Positions 1 through 6,975 of a stretch of 15,265 bases of DNA are shown piece after piece. The stretch is from Chloroflexota bacterium (GTDB lineage: Bacteria; Chloroflexota; Limnocylindria; P2-11E), in NCBI GenBank assembly GCA_005883775.1, contig VBEU01000080.1:1-15265 (forward strand), in the 5' to 3' direction. The notes beneath the pieces were generated by a model. The model did no database searches. It had not been told where the DNA came from and was given only the letters and a program-made list of their open reading frames with translations. A program made the position numbers and the translations under genes. Every line of letters starts with the position of its first letter. Positions within the stretch are counted from its first letter, which is position 1.

Positions 1-202
1 GCGCGAACTCGCTCGCCTTCTTGTTGTCCATCACCTTGCCCGCCGCGAGGCGTGCGCGCTCCGCCAGCGGCACGACGTGGGTGCGCTCGACATTGTTCGC
101 GTTCACGCCCATCGCGTGGAGCTCGCGGGACAGGAACGCGGGCGCGGCTGGACCGAGGTATTCCTTCGCGACGCCCAAGAGCTCAAGGGCGAGCGCGTTC
201 AC
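1..202 (-). CDS. Hypothetical small protein, 3' end cut by window edge
   Basis: The reading frame starts at GTG (200-202) and runs off the left edge, leaving 67 visible residues. It begins MNALALELLGVAKEYLGP and continues as an alanine-, leucine- and charge-rich sequence that looks helical, with no signal peptide or membrane segment. The start lies 2 bp after the stop of the Cache-HAMP gene, and a GAGGAG Shine-Dalgarno sequence sits at the end of that gene, so the two are almost certainly co-translated. The YLGPAA segment loosely resembles short helical C-terminal domains found in some bacterial signalling proteins, but I cannot name a family. By position it may be a cytoplasmic partner of the sensor; this is inference. 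Confidence 0.6.
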   Translation of the reverse strand, partial: MNALALELLGVAKEYLGPAAPAFLSRELHAMGVNANNVERTHVVPLAERARLAAGKVMDNKKASEFA

Positions 203-204
203 AA

Positions 205-1449
205 TTACTCCTCGCCGCCGCTTCCGGCTTCGTCCGCGAGAGCGTAGAAACGCAGCGCGTTCAACATCCGGTCGAACGCCGATGCGACTTCGTGCGTGAT
301 GTCGTCGCCGCTTCGCGTGTCGAAGTGCGCTTCACGGAGGTCGATGTTGCCCGTCGAGACCTGGGTCGCCTCGCCGACCAGCCGGCGGAGCGGCCCGACC
401 AGCGACCGGGTCAGAAGGATGCCGATCACGAAGGAGAGGAGGACGCCCATGACGAGCATGAGCGCCGCGTCGAAGGTCGCGTTGTCGGCGGCCCTCGTGT
501 AGGTGGTGAGCGGTACGGCGAGGACGTAGCCCCACGGCTTGTTGACGAGTCGCGTCACCACGCCGCGCTGCTCGGCGGCGCCCGCGCCGAACGCGAAGGC
601 GGCGTCGCCGCTCGCTCCTCGCGGCAGCGCATCGAGCGCGGTCTTGAGCGTCGGGAGCGGGTCGATGACGAGCTTGTCGGGCGTGATCGTCCCGAAGCGC
701 TTGTCCGCGGCGAGCTTCTTTGCGGTGTCCGCGTCGATCGGCGCGATCGGCTTGTAGATGAGGGATTCGGCCTGATCGCGGTGGCCCTTGGTCTCCGAGA
801 CCGCGAGACGGATCCCGTAGTCGTCGACGAGGAAGGAGTGCGCGCCCACGCCGACGGAGCCCGCGTCACTCTCAACGATGTCCCAGATCGCGGCGAGGTT
901 CACGCGCGTCCGGACCACGGCAACGACGACGCCATTCGAAGCGACCGGCGACGAGAAGAAGAGCGCGGGCTTGTTCGTGATGACCGAGTACGACGGGTCG
1001 CTCACGTACGGCGTGCCCTTCATCGCGGTCAGGAAGTACTCGCGGAAGGCGACGCTCGTGCCTTCGTCGGTCGGCACCGACGCCGCGACGATGGTGCCCT
1101 TCGGGTCGACGACGGCGACGGATTCGTATTCGGGAGAGCGGGCCGCGGCTGCCGCGAGCGCGGTACGCGCGGCTCCGCGCGATTCCTGGTCGCCCAGGTT
1201 CGTCGCGTAGCGGACGATGTCCGGCAGCTTCGCGACGAGGACGATGTCGCCGAGGCGGCTCGCGAGGTAGGCGTCGATGGCGTTGGCGGTGGAGGTGGAC
1301 CGCTGACGGATGTTCGTCACACCGAGCGAGGTCAGGTCGTTACGTGTGTTGTGCGTCGAAACGACGCTGACCAGCGCGATCGGGGCCACTCCGACGATGA
1401 GGAGGGCCGCGAGTACTTTTTGCCAGAATCGGACACGAGGCCGGCGCAT
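205..1449 (-). CDS. Cache-HAMP transmembrane sensor without an output domain
   Basis: This 414-aa protein has a short basic N-terminus, a first membrane helix (about residues 8-30), a large extracytoplasmic region (about 31-326) of double-Cache type, a second membrane helix (about 327-347) and a HAMP region (about 346-400). It stops about 15 residues after the HAMP. Such architectures normally continue into a chemoreceptor, histidine kinase, GGDEF or phosphatase domain, but here TAA follows directly. I chose the ATG at 1449 because AGGGGAG lies just upstream; an in-frame extension to 1524 would add 25 Arg-rich residues before the membrane helix and is unlikely. The following gene starts 2 bp after the stop and may supply the missing cytoplasmic function. 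The ligand cannot be predicted. It could also be a truncated receptor, but the clean coupling to the next gene argues against recent breakage. Confidence 0.85.
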   Translation of the reverse strand: MRRPRVRFWQKVLAALLIVGVAPIALVSVVSTHNTRNDLTSLGVTNIRQRSTSTANAIDAYLASRLGDIVLVAKLPDIVRYATNLGDQESRGAARTALAAAAARSPEYESVAVVDPKGTIVAASVPTDEGTSVAFREYFLTAMKGTPYVSDPSYSVITNKPALFFSSPVASNGVVVAVVRTRVNLAAIWDIVESDAGSVGVGAHSFLVDDYGIRLAVSETKGHRDQAESLIYKPIAPIDADTAKKLAADKRFGTITPDKLVIDPLPTLKTALDALPRGASGDAAFAFGAGAAEQRGVVTRLVNKPWGYVLAVPLTTYTRAADNATFDAALMLVMGVLLSFVIGILLTRSLVGPLRRLVGEATQVSTGNIDLREAHFDTRSGDDITHEVASAFDRMLNALRFYALADEAGSGGEE

Positions 1450-1593
1450 ACGCTCCCCTGCCCCGCGCGCCCTATTCGTCCACCTTCGCGCGCGAGTACG
1501 CGCATCGTCGGCGCACTGGGTCACCCGGCCTAGTCACAGGGTGGCACGCGCTCGTACCGGAAAGGTCCTAGTACCGCCCTGGCCGCCAAGCCG

Positions 1594-1599
1594 TACCAT
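1594..1599 (+). promoter_or_regulatory. Candidate -10 box of the cold-shock gene
   Basis: TACCAT fits TANNNT and lies 47 bp before the csp start, which would give an untranslated leader of about 40 nt. No convincing -35 box is visible. The pentamer GTACC occurs three times here (1554-1558, 1571-1575, 1593-1597), the last overlapping the box. Confidence 0.3.
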
Positions 1600-1621
1600 T
1601 CGCTCAAACAACACACGAAAG

Positions 1622-1643
1622 ACGTGCCCGCGCACGTGGAGGA
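1622..1643 (+). promoter_or_regulatory. Leader hairpin abutting the csp Shine-Dalgarno
   Basis: ACGTGC (1622-1627) pairs perfectly with GCACGT (1632-1637) around a CCGC loop. The ribosome-binding sequence GGAGGA (1638-1643) follows without a gap, with the GTG start three bases later. A hairpin flush against the ribosome-binding site could affect initiation or act as a temperature-sensitive structure, but the stem is only 6 bp. It is seen in the sequence; its role is inferred. Confidence 0.35.
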
Positions 1644-1646
1644 CAA

Positions 1647-1853
1647 GTGGCCAACGGAACGATCAAGAAGCTCGTCGGCGACAGGGGCTTCGGCTTCATC
1701 CAGACCGAGGACGGCTCGGACATCTTTTTCCACCGGTCGCAGGTGGAAGGCGACGCGTTCGATACCCTCCGTGAGGGACAGAGCGTGACCTACGAGAAGG
1801 GGATGGATCCCCGCCGCGGCAAGCCGCAGGCGGAGAAAATCACTCCGGCTTAG
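1647..1853 (+). CDS. csp: Cold-shock domain protein (CspA family)
   Basis: This is a 68-aa single cold-shock domain of the usual family length. The RNP-1 motif is present as RGFGFI (usual form K-G-F-G-F-I) and RNP-2 as DIFFH. Family members are five-stranded beta-barrels that bind single-stranded RNA or DNA and act as RNA chaperones in the cytoplasm. The GTG start is supported by GGAGGA immediately upstream and by the conserved N-terminus (ANGTIKKLVGDRGFGFI). It is divergent from the Cache-HAMP gene across 197 bp and its TAG stop overlaps the stop of the next, opposite-strand gene. The preceding leader carries a hairpin next to the ribosome-binding site. The sequence does not show whether it is cold-induced or constitutive. 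Confidence 0.95.
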   Translation: MANGTIKKLVGDRGFGFIQTEDGSDIFFHRSQVEGDAFDTLREGQSVTYEKGMDPRRGKPQAEKITPA

Positions 1854-2356
1854 GTCCGCGCCGGCAAGCTCCTAAAAGCCCCGCTTCGCCGAGCGTCGCG
1901 CAGCAGACCCCGAAGGAGACGCTTCGACGTCTCCAATTGCTCGCGGTCGTCCGCGGTCAGACCGGCACGTCCGGGGTCCAGGCGCCACCAGCACTCGAAG
2001 CCCCACAGTCGCTCGTCGGCCACGCGAAGCCGCGGGATCCCACCGCCGCTCCGACGGGGGTCGCCGGTCTCGAAGTCGAAGAAGCCCTCGAGCACGGCCG
2101 GGGTGCCGGTGCGGTCGGGCTCGCCCTCCCGGCAGTCGAGGAGGATCACGCAGGGCGTCCCCGGGCGGATCTCGTCACGCGAACGCTGCGGGCGCCGCCC
2201 GCGGTCGCCGCGCGGTTGGGGCGGCCGGACCGGGACTCGGCGGTCGGATCGCGGCTCGATCCGCCCGGGTCGAGTCGGAGCCGGCGACGATGTCGGCCGC
2301 GGCTCGGCCTTCGGCCGGCGCGTTCGGAATCGCCGCCGCCGCGGACGCTCTTGCAT
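1850..2356 (-). CDS. Uncharacterised protein with Arg-rich disordered N-terminus
   Basis: This 168-aa protein is not one I recognise. Residues 1 to about 66 are rich in Arg and Pro and probably disordered. Residues about 67-168 look folded, with a hydrophobic stretch CVILLD, a segment VLEGFFDFETGD, then LWGFECWWRLD and a final charged helix. The conserved-looking aromatic and acidic cluster, and a TANNNT box (TAAACT) exactly 6 nt before the ATG, argue that this is a real gene rather than a shadow of the opposite-strand frame at 1937-2521. An in-frame TAA just upstream fixes ATG 2356 as the first possible start. Its stop overlaps the csp stop by 4 bp. The basic tail could bind nucleic acid, which is inference only. 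Confidence 0.55.
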   Translation of the reverse strand: MQERPRRRRFRTRRPKAEPRPTSSPAPTRPGRIEPRSDRRVPVRPPQPRGDRGRRPQRSRDEIRPGTPCVILLDCREGEPDRTGTPAVLEGFFDFETGDPRRSGGGIPRLRVADERLWGFECWWRLDPGRAGLTADDREQLETSKRLLRGLLRDARRSGAFRSLPART

Positions 2357-2362
2357 TGGACG

Positions 2363-2368
2363 AGTTTA
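2363..2368 (-). promoter_or_regulatory. Candidate leaderless -10 box (TAAACT)
   Basis: TAAACT lies 6 nt upstream of the ATG of the 168-aa gene, the spacing expected for a transcript that begins at the start codon. No Shine-Dalgarno sequence is visible. The box includes the TAA stop of the upstream Cys-rich ORF. Confidence 0.35.
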
Positions 2369-2434
2369 CGTGTCGACGTCCATGTCGTGATCGTGGCGCT
2401 CCTCGGACAGTCCGCACGTGCAGTTCATGCACAC
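2366..2434 (-). CDS. Tiny Cys- and His-rich protein (22 aa), possible metal binder
   Basis: A 22-codon ORF starts at GTG 2434 and encodes (M)CMNCTCGLSEERHDHDM followed by five more residues. It has Cys in a C-x2-C-x-C pattern, then a His-Asp-His-Asp run, which together suggest metal coordination. A Shine-Dalgarno-like AGGTGA lies 7 nt upstream of the GTG. An in-frame ATG at 2464 would give a 32-residue form. It sits 9 bp upstream of the 168-aa gene on the same strand and is divergent from aceE. The pattern reminds me of very short CMNCGCG-type proteins in GC-rich bacteria, but I cannot confirm a family. Such a short frame could be chance; the Cys clustering is the main argument. Confidence 0.4.
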   Translation of the reverse strand: MCMNCTCGLSEERHDHDMDVDT

Positions 2435-2499
2435 GTCGTGTTCACCTCGGCCTGGGATGCGCATCGCTGCCGCACTGCCCGGGCCCGTTTCGGCGCCGT

Positions 2500-2505
2500 T
2501 AACAT
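2500..2505 (+). promoter_or_regulatory. Candidate -10 box of aceE (TAACAT)
   Basis: TAACAT fits TANNNT and lies 2 nt before ATG 2508 and 8 nt before the in-frame ATG 2514. If it is the -10 box, transcription would begin near 2512, and the leaderless start would be 2514. There is no Shine-Dalgarno sequence at useful spacing before either ATG. Confidence 0.35.
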
Positions 2506-2507
2506 CG

Positions 2508-5207
2508 ATGGAGATGCATGACGTCCACGATGTCTTTGACGAGTTCAAGCATCAGCTGCCCGACATCGACCCCGAAGAGACGCAGGAGTGGATCGAATCG
2601 CTTGACGCGCTCGTAAAGCAGTCGGGCGGCGATCGCGCTCGCTTCGTCCTCTACAAGCTGCTCAAGCGAGCACGGATGCTGCACGTCGGGCTCCCACCGC
2701 TGACCCAGACGCGATACATCAACACGATCTCGCCCGAGCAGGAGCCGTACTTCCCGGGCGACGAGGAGATGGAGCTCCGCATCCGGCGTCTCATCCGCTG
2801 GAACGCGGTCGCGATGGTGGTCCGCGCGAACCATCACTACGAGGGCATCGGCGGTCATCTCGCCACGTATGCCTCGGCGGCGAGCCTGTATGAGGTCGGC
2901 TTCAACCATTTCTTCCGCGGAAAGGACGACGGCGCCTCGGGCGATCAGATCTTCTTCCAAGGACACGCCGCGCCGGGGATCTACGCGCGCGCGTTCGTCG
3001 AGGGCCGGCTCAGCGAATCGCAGCTCGATCACTTCCGGCGCGAGGTCGTTCGCGGCGAAGGACTGTCGAGCTATCCGCATCCGCGGCTCATGCCCGAGTT
3101 CTGGGAATTCCCGACGGTCTCGATGGGACTCGGTCCCCTCGCTGCGATCTACCAGGCACGCTTCAACCGGTACCTGCATCACCGCGCGATCAAGGACACG
3201 TCGAGCTCGCGGGTCTGGGCGTTCCTCGGCGACGGCGAGTGCGACGAGCCGGAGGCACTCGGTGCCCTGCACGTCGCGGCGCGCGAGGGCCTCGACAACC
3301 TGACCTTCGTCGTGAACTGCAACCTGCAACGCCTCGACGGTCCGGTCCGTGGCAACGGCAAGATCATTCAGGAGCTCGAGTCGGTCTTCCGTGGCTCGGG
3401 ATGGAACGTCATCAAGGTGCTCTGGTCACGGGAGTGGGACGAGCTTCTCGCGCGCGACGTCGACGGCGTCCTCGTGAACCGGATGGCCGAGACGACCGAC
3501 GGCGAGTCGCAGCGCATGACCATCGCCGACGGCGCGTATATCCGCGAGCATTTCTTCGGCACCGACCCGCGGCTGCGCAAGCTCGTCGAGCACCTCTCCG
3601 ACGAACAGCTACGCACGCTGCGGCGCGGCGGCCACGACTACCGCAAGGTCTACGCGGCCTACCACGCCGCGGTGCGCCACACCGGCGCGCCGACCGCGAT
3701 CCTCGCGCAGACCGTGAAGGGCTGGGCGCTCGGGCCATCGGTGGAGGCGCGCAACATCACGCACCAGGCCAAGAAGATGAGCTTCGAAGAGCTGAAGATC
3801 TTCCGCGACCGCTTGCAGCTCCCGATCTCCGACGACAAGCTCACCGAAGACCCGCCGTACTACCTCCCCGGCCCGGATTCGCCGGAGATCCAATACATGA
3901 TCGAGCGCCGCCGCGCGCTCGGCGGGTTCGTGCCGAAGCGCGTCGTTCGCGCGAAGCCGCTCGCGCAGCCTGACGCGTCGGCGTTCGCGGAGTTCCCGAA
4001 GGGCTCGGGGACCGCGGCCGCGTCGACGACGATGGCGTTCACGCGGCTCCTCCGGAATCTGTTGCGCGACAAGAACGTCGGCAAGCGCATCGTCCCGATC
4101 ATCCCCGACGAGGCACGGACGTTCGGCATGGACCCGCTCTTCAAAGAGGTCGGGATCTATTCGCCCCTTGGCCAGCGCTACGAACCGGTCGACGCGGAGA
4201 CGCTTCTGCCGTACCGCGAGGCGATCGACGGCCAGGTCCTCGAGGAAGGCATCACCGAGTCTGGGTCGATGGCCTCGTTCACCGCCGCGGGCACGAGCTA
4301 CGCGACGCACGGCGAACAGATGCTTCCCTTCTATGTCTTCTACTCGATGTTCGGTCTGCAGCGCACGGGCGACCAGATCTGGGCGTTCGGCGACGCGCGC
4401 GGTCGCGGCTTCCTCTGCGGCGCGACCGCGGGCCGCACCACGCTCAACGGCGAGGGCCTGCAGCACGAGGACGGGCACAGCCACGTCCTCGCGACAGCGA
4501 TCCCGAACGTTCGCGCGTACGACCCCGCGTTCGCGTACGAGACCGCAGTGATCGTGCGGGACGGCATCAAGCGGATGCTCGGCGACGGCGAGGACATCTT
4601 CTATTACCTGACCCTCTACAACGAGAACTACCCGCAGCCGGCGATGCCCGAGGGCGTCGAGGAGGGCATCGTCCGCGGCATCTACCTCTTCCGGCCGGGC
4701 GAGGAAGGCCGGCGTCGGCGCGTGACGCTCCTTGGATCGGGCTCGATCATGCGCCAGGTCCTGCGCGCGCAGGAGGTGCTGCAGGAGAAGTACGAGGTGA
4801 GCGCGGACGTGTACAGCGTCACGAGCTACCAGCAGCTGCGCAACGAGGCCCTCGCCGTCGAGCGCTGGAACCGGCTGCATCCCGAAGCTGAGCCGCGCCT
4901 CCCCGTCATCACGTCGGTGCTCGGCGGCCATTCACCGATCGTCGCCGCGTCCGACTGGCTCAAGTCGCTTCCCGATCAGATCTCACGATGGGCGGGGAGC
5001 CCCTTCGTCCCCCTCGGCACCGACGGGTTTGGCCGCAGCGACACGCGCGAGGCACTGCGCCGTCACTTCGAGATCGACGCGGAAAGCATCGCAACGGCTT
5101 CGCTACACGCGCTCGCCCTCTGTGAGCAGTACGGTTCGGACCTCGTTGCGAAGGCCATCGCCGATCTCGGGATCGATCCAGAGAAACCGGAACCCCGCAC
5201 GGCCTAG
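2508..5207 (+). CDS. aceE: Pyruvate dehydrogenase E1 component, homodimeric type
   Basis: This protein is about 899 aa (E. coli AceE is 887). AceE is the thiamine-diphosphate enzyme that decarboxylates pyruvate and acetylates the E2 lipoyl domain to feed acetyl-CoA synthesis. The N-terminus has the family segment DPEETQEWIESLDAL. The ThDP/Mg motif GDGECDEPE occurs near residue 241, followed by NCNLQRLDGPVRGNGKI near residue 270. GLSSYPHPRLMPEFWEFP carries a conserved active-site His, and RRGGHDYRKVYAA carries the His equivalent to E. coli His407. The C-terminal domain (FVPLGTDGFGRSDTRE) is complete. The frame is open upstream to 2418, but that part reads antisense to the Cys-rich ORF, so I start at 2508 (or 2514). 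No aceF, lpd or pdhR lies next to it, so E2 and E3 must be encoded elsewhere. The downstream secreted-protein gene probably overlaps its end. Confidence 0.97.
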   Translation: MEMHDVHDVFDEFKHQLPDIDPEETQEWIESLDALVKQSGGDRARFVLYKLLKRARMLHVGLPPLTQTRYINTISPEQEPYFPGDEEMELRIRRLIRWNAVAMVVRANHHYEGIGGHLATYASAASLYEVGFNHFFRGKDDGASGDQIFFQGHAAPGIYARAFVEGRLSESQLDHFRREVVRGEGLSSYPHPRLMPEFWEFPTVSMGLGPLAAIYQARFNRYLHHRAIKDTSSSRVWAFLGDGECDEPEALGALHVAAREGLDNLTFVVNCNLQRLDGPVRGNGKIIQELESVFRGSGWNVIKVLWSREWDELLARDVDGVLVNRMAETTDGESQRMTIADGAYIREHFFGTDPRLRKLVEHLSDEQLRTLRRGGHDYRKVYAAYHAAVRHTGAPTAILAQTVKGWALGPSVEARNITHQAKKMSFEELKIFRDRLQLPISDDKLTEDPPYYLPGPDSPEIQYMIERRRALGGFVPKRVVRAKPLAQPDASAFAEFPKGSGTAAASTTMAFTRLLRNLLRDKNVGKRIVPIIPDEARTFGMDPLFKEVGIYSPLGQRYEPVDAETLLPYREAIDGQVLEEGITESGSMASFTAAGTSYATHGEQMLPFYVFYSMFGLQRTGDQIWAFGDARGRGFLCGATAGRTTLNGEGLQHEDGHSHVLATAIPNVRAYDPAFAYETAVIVRDGIKRMLGDGEDIFYYLTLYNENYPQPAMPEGVEEGIVRGIYLFRPGEEGRRRRVTLLGSGSIMRQVLRAQEVLQEKYEVSADVYSVTSYQQLRNEALAVERWNRLHPEAEPRLPVITSVLGGHSPIVAASDWLKSLPDQISRWAGSPFVPLGTDGFGRSDTREALRRHFEIDAESIATASLHALALCEQYGSDLVAKAIADLGIDPEKPEPRTA

Positions 5208-6975
5208 CTCGGCCACACGGGCCGCCGGGCATCTGGCGACGGTTCTCCTCGTCGCGGCGTTCATCATGCCGTTCGCTGCGTCCGCCGCACCTTCGACGAT
5301 CGCTGCCGCGGCCCCATGCACGTCGAGCACCGGGCCGGGCATCCCGCCGCCGGCGCGCGTTCCGTCGGGTCTCCCCGGTTTCCATGCGGCCTGGTACGGC
5401 CAGAGCGGTTACCCGACGCTCTGCCCGGGTGAGCGCTCCACCGCGGTCGTCGCGTTCTACAACTCGGGTACGCGCGGGTGGACCGCGGCGAAGATGGGCG
5501 AGGTCGCGTACCTCGGGACGTGGGATCCCGATCCGGGTCAGGACCGCGCGACCCCGCTCGGAGGCGACGGTGCCGCCGGTTCGCCCGCGACCGGCTGGCC
5601 CCGCTACAACCGCGTCGCGGTCCAGCCCGCGCCGTGGGTCGGTCCCAATCAGGTCGCCTGGTTCCAGTTCTCAGTGATCGCGCCGCAGATCCCCGGCACG
5701 TACCGGCTATCGATCCGTCCTCTCGTCGAAGGCGCGCAGTGGATGGAGGACTACGGCGTGTTTTGGTACGTCACGGTCCCGGGCGCGCCACCCGTCGGCT
5801 CGCTTCCCCCATTGCCCGCGCGATGGCCCAGCCATTCGCTCGAGATCGGCATGGCCGACGGCCCCAACACCGCGGCGGCGATGCTGGCGACCGCGCCCTT
5901 CGGGTTCCGTTACCAGTACCTCGCCGGAGGTGTGAACACCGGCCAGGGCTGGACCACATGGGACTCGGGCGCGCGATTCCCGACTTACTACATCCAGGAC
6001 TCAGCGCGGAACGGCATCGCCCCGGTCTTCAGCTACTACCAGATCCGCCAGTCATCGCCCGGGAACACGATGGGCGACGAAGACGCCGATCTCACGAACC
6101 TCCGCAACGCCGCGACGATGAACGCGTACTACGCGGACCTGAAGCTCTTCTTCCAGCGCGCCGGCGCGGAAACCGGCTCGGTCGTCACGCTTCACGTCGA
6201 GCCCGACCTCTGGGGCTACATGCAGCATCACTACGGCGACGACCCGACGGCGACGCCGGCCGTCGTCGGAAGCAGCGGGATGCCCGAGCTGGCCGGACTG
6301 CCGGACAACGCCGCGGGCTTCGCGCGGGCCGTCACGAAGCTGCGCGACGCATATGCGCCGAACGTGCTCCTCGCCTTTCACCTGTCCCTCTGGGGCACGA
6401 CCGTCGACCCGCTGTACCAGAAGCCGACCGACGCAGAGATCGACGCGCTCGCGGCGCGTTCGGCGCGGTTCTTCAGCTCGCTCGGTGCGGGCTTCGACCT
6501 GTCCTTCGCCGAGTTCAGCGACCGCGACGCGGGCCTCGCCCGCGCCCAGTCCGGCGGCGCGGACGATGCCTGGTGGTATCCGGACGACTTCGCTCGGAAC
6601 GTCCGGTACCTTGCGAAGTTCTCGACGCTGACGCAGAAGCGGATCGTCCTGTGGCAGATCCCGATGGGCAACACAAAGATGCGCGCGGTCAACAACACCT
6701 ATGGCCACTACCAGGACAACAAGGTCGAGTGGCTGTTCGACGATCCCGGCCGCGTGAACCTCGGCGCCTACGCGCGTGCCGGCGTCGTCGCGTTCCTCTT
6801 CTCAGGCGGCGGTGGCGGCTCCACCTGTGCGTGCGACGCCGTCGGCGACGGCATCACGAACCCCGCGCCGATCGGCGGGAACACGCGCCCGTCGCTCAAC
6901 GCCGACGACGACGGGGGCTATTTCCGCGAGCGCGCCGCCGCGTACTACGCCGCGCACGCGACGGCCCTCCCCTAA
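5146..6975 (+). CDS. Secreted protein: NBR1-type Ig-like domain plus glycoside-hydrolase-like barrel
   Basis: This protein is about 609 aa from a TTG at 5146, with an uncertain start. A basic N-region and hydrophobic segment (LATVLLVAAFIMPFAASA, about residues 30-47) form a signal peptide. Residues about 79-211 match the NBR1-type Ig-like pattern: PGERSTAVVAFYNSGTRGW, YLGTW, then RPLVEGAQWMEDYGVFW. Residues about 232-609 look like a TIM barrel, with strand-like segments such as VVTLHVEPDLWGYM (E352 a candidate acid/base), DLSFAEFSDRD and RIVLWQIPMGN. I cannot assign a GH family and the activity is unproven. The signal peptide is in frame from before the aceE stop and codons there have GC-rich third positions, so the ATG at 5266 is too late. 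The TTG at 5146 and GTG at 5122 remain possible; TACGGT lies 10 nt before the TTG. Its stop overlaps the pepE stop. Confidence 0.8.
   Translation: MRRPSPISGSIQRNRNPARPSSATRAAGHLATVLLVAAFIMPFAASAAPSTIAAAAPCTSSTGPGIPPPARVPSGLPGFHAAWYGQSGYPTLCPGERSTAVVAFYNSGTRGWTAAKMGEVAYLGTWDPDPGQDRATPLGGDGAAGSPATGWPRYNRVAVQPAPWVGPNQVAWFQFSVIAPQIPGTYRLSIRPLVEGAQWMEDYGVFWYVTVPGAPPVGSLPPLPARWPSHSLEIGMADGPNTAAAMLATAPFGFRYQYLAGGVNTGQGWTTWDSGARFPTYYIQDSARNGIAPVFSYYQIRQSSPGNTMGDEDADLTNLRNAATMNAYYADLKLFFQRAGAETGSVVTLHVEPDLWGYMQHHYGDDPTATPAVVGSSGMPELAGLPDNAAGFARAVTKLRDAYAPNVLLAFHLSLWGTTVDPLYQKPTDAEIDALAARSARFFSSLGAGFDLSFAEFSDRDAGLARAQSGGADDAWWYPDDFARNVRYLAKFSTLTQKRIVLWQIPMGNTKMRAVNNTYGHYQDNKVEWLFDDPGRVNLGAYARAGVVAFLFSGGGGGSTCACDAVGDGITNPAPIGGNTRPSLNADDDGGYFRERAAAYYAAHATALP

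Noticed and set aside
52..1533. Long open frame on the plus strand opposite the Cache-HAMP gene
   Set aside because: Arg/Asp/Val-rich shadow typical of GC-rich DNA; the minus strand carries clear membrane and HAMP features.
1450..1646. Small ORF or RNA gene in the csp/Cache-HAMP gap
   Set aside because: No frame with coding character and no tRNA-like or riboswitch-like fold was seen; only promoter-type signals.
1845..1864. CCGGC/GCCGG repeat at the csp stop as a bidirectional terminator
   Set aside because: Five-base stem, ten-base loop, no T-tract; expected often in DNA this GC-rich.
1937..2521. Plus-strand frame opposite the 168-aa hypothetical and the Cys-rich ORF
   Set aside because: Low-complexity composition with no domain-like segment. 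The minus-strand frame has better motifs and a promoter box.
3609..4931. Open frame of 440 codons antisense to aceE
   Set aside because: Mirrors aceE codons; the composition is that of a shadow and the plus strand is unambiguous.
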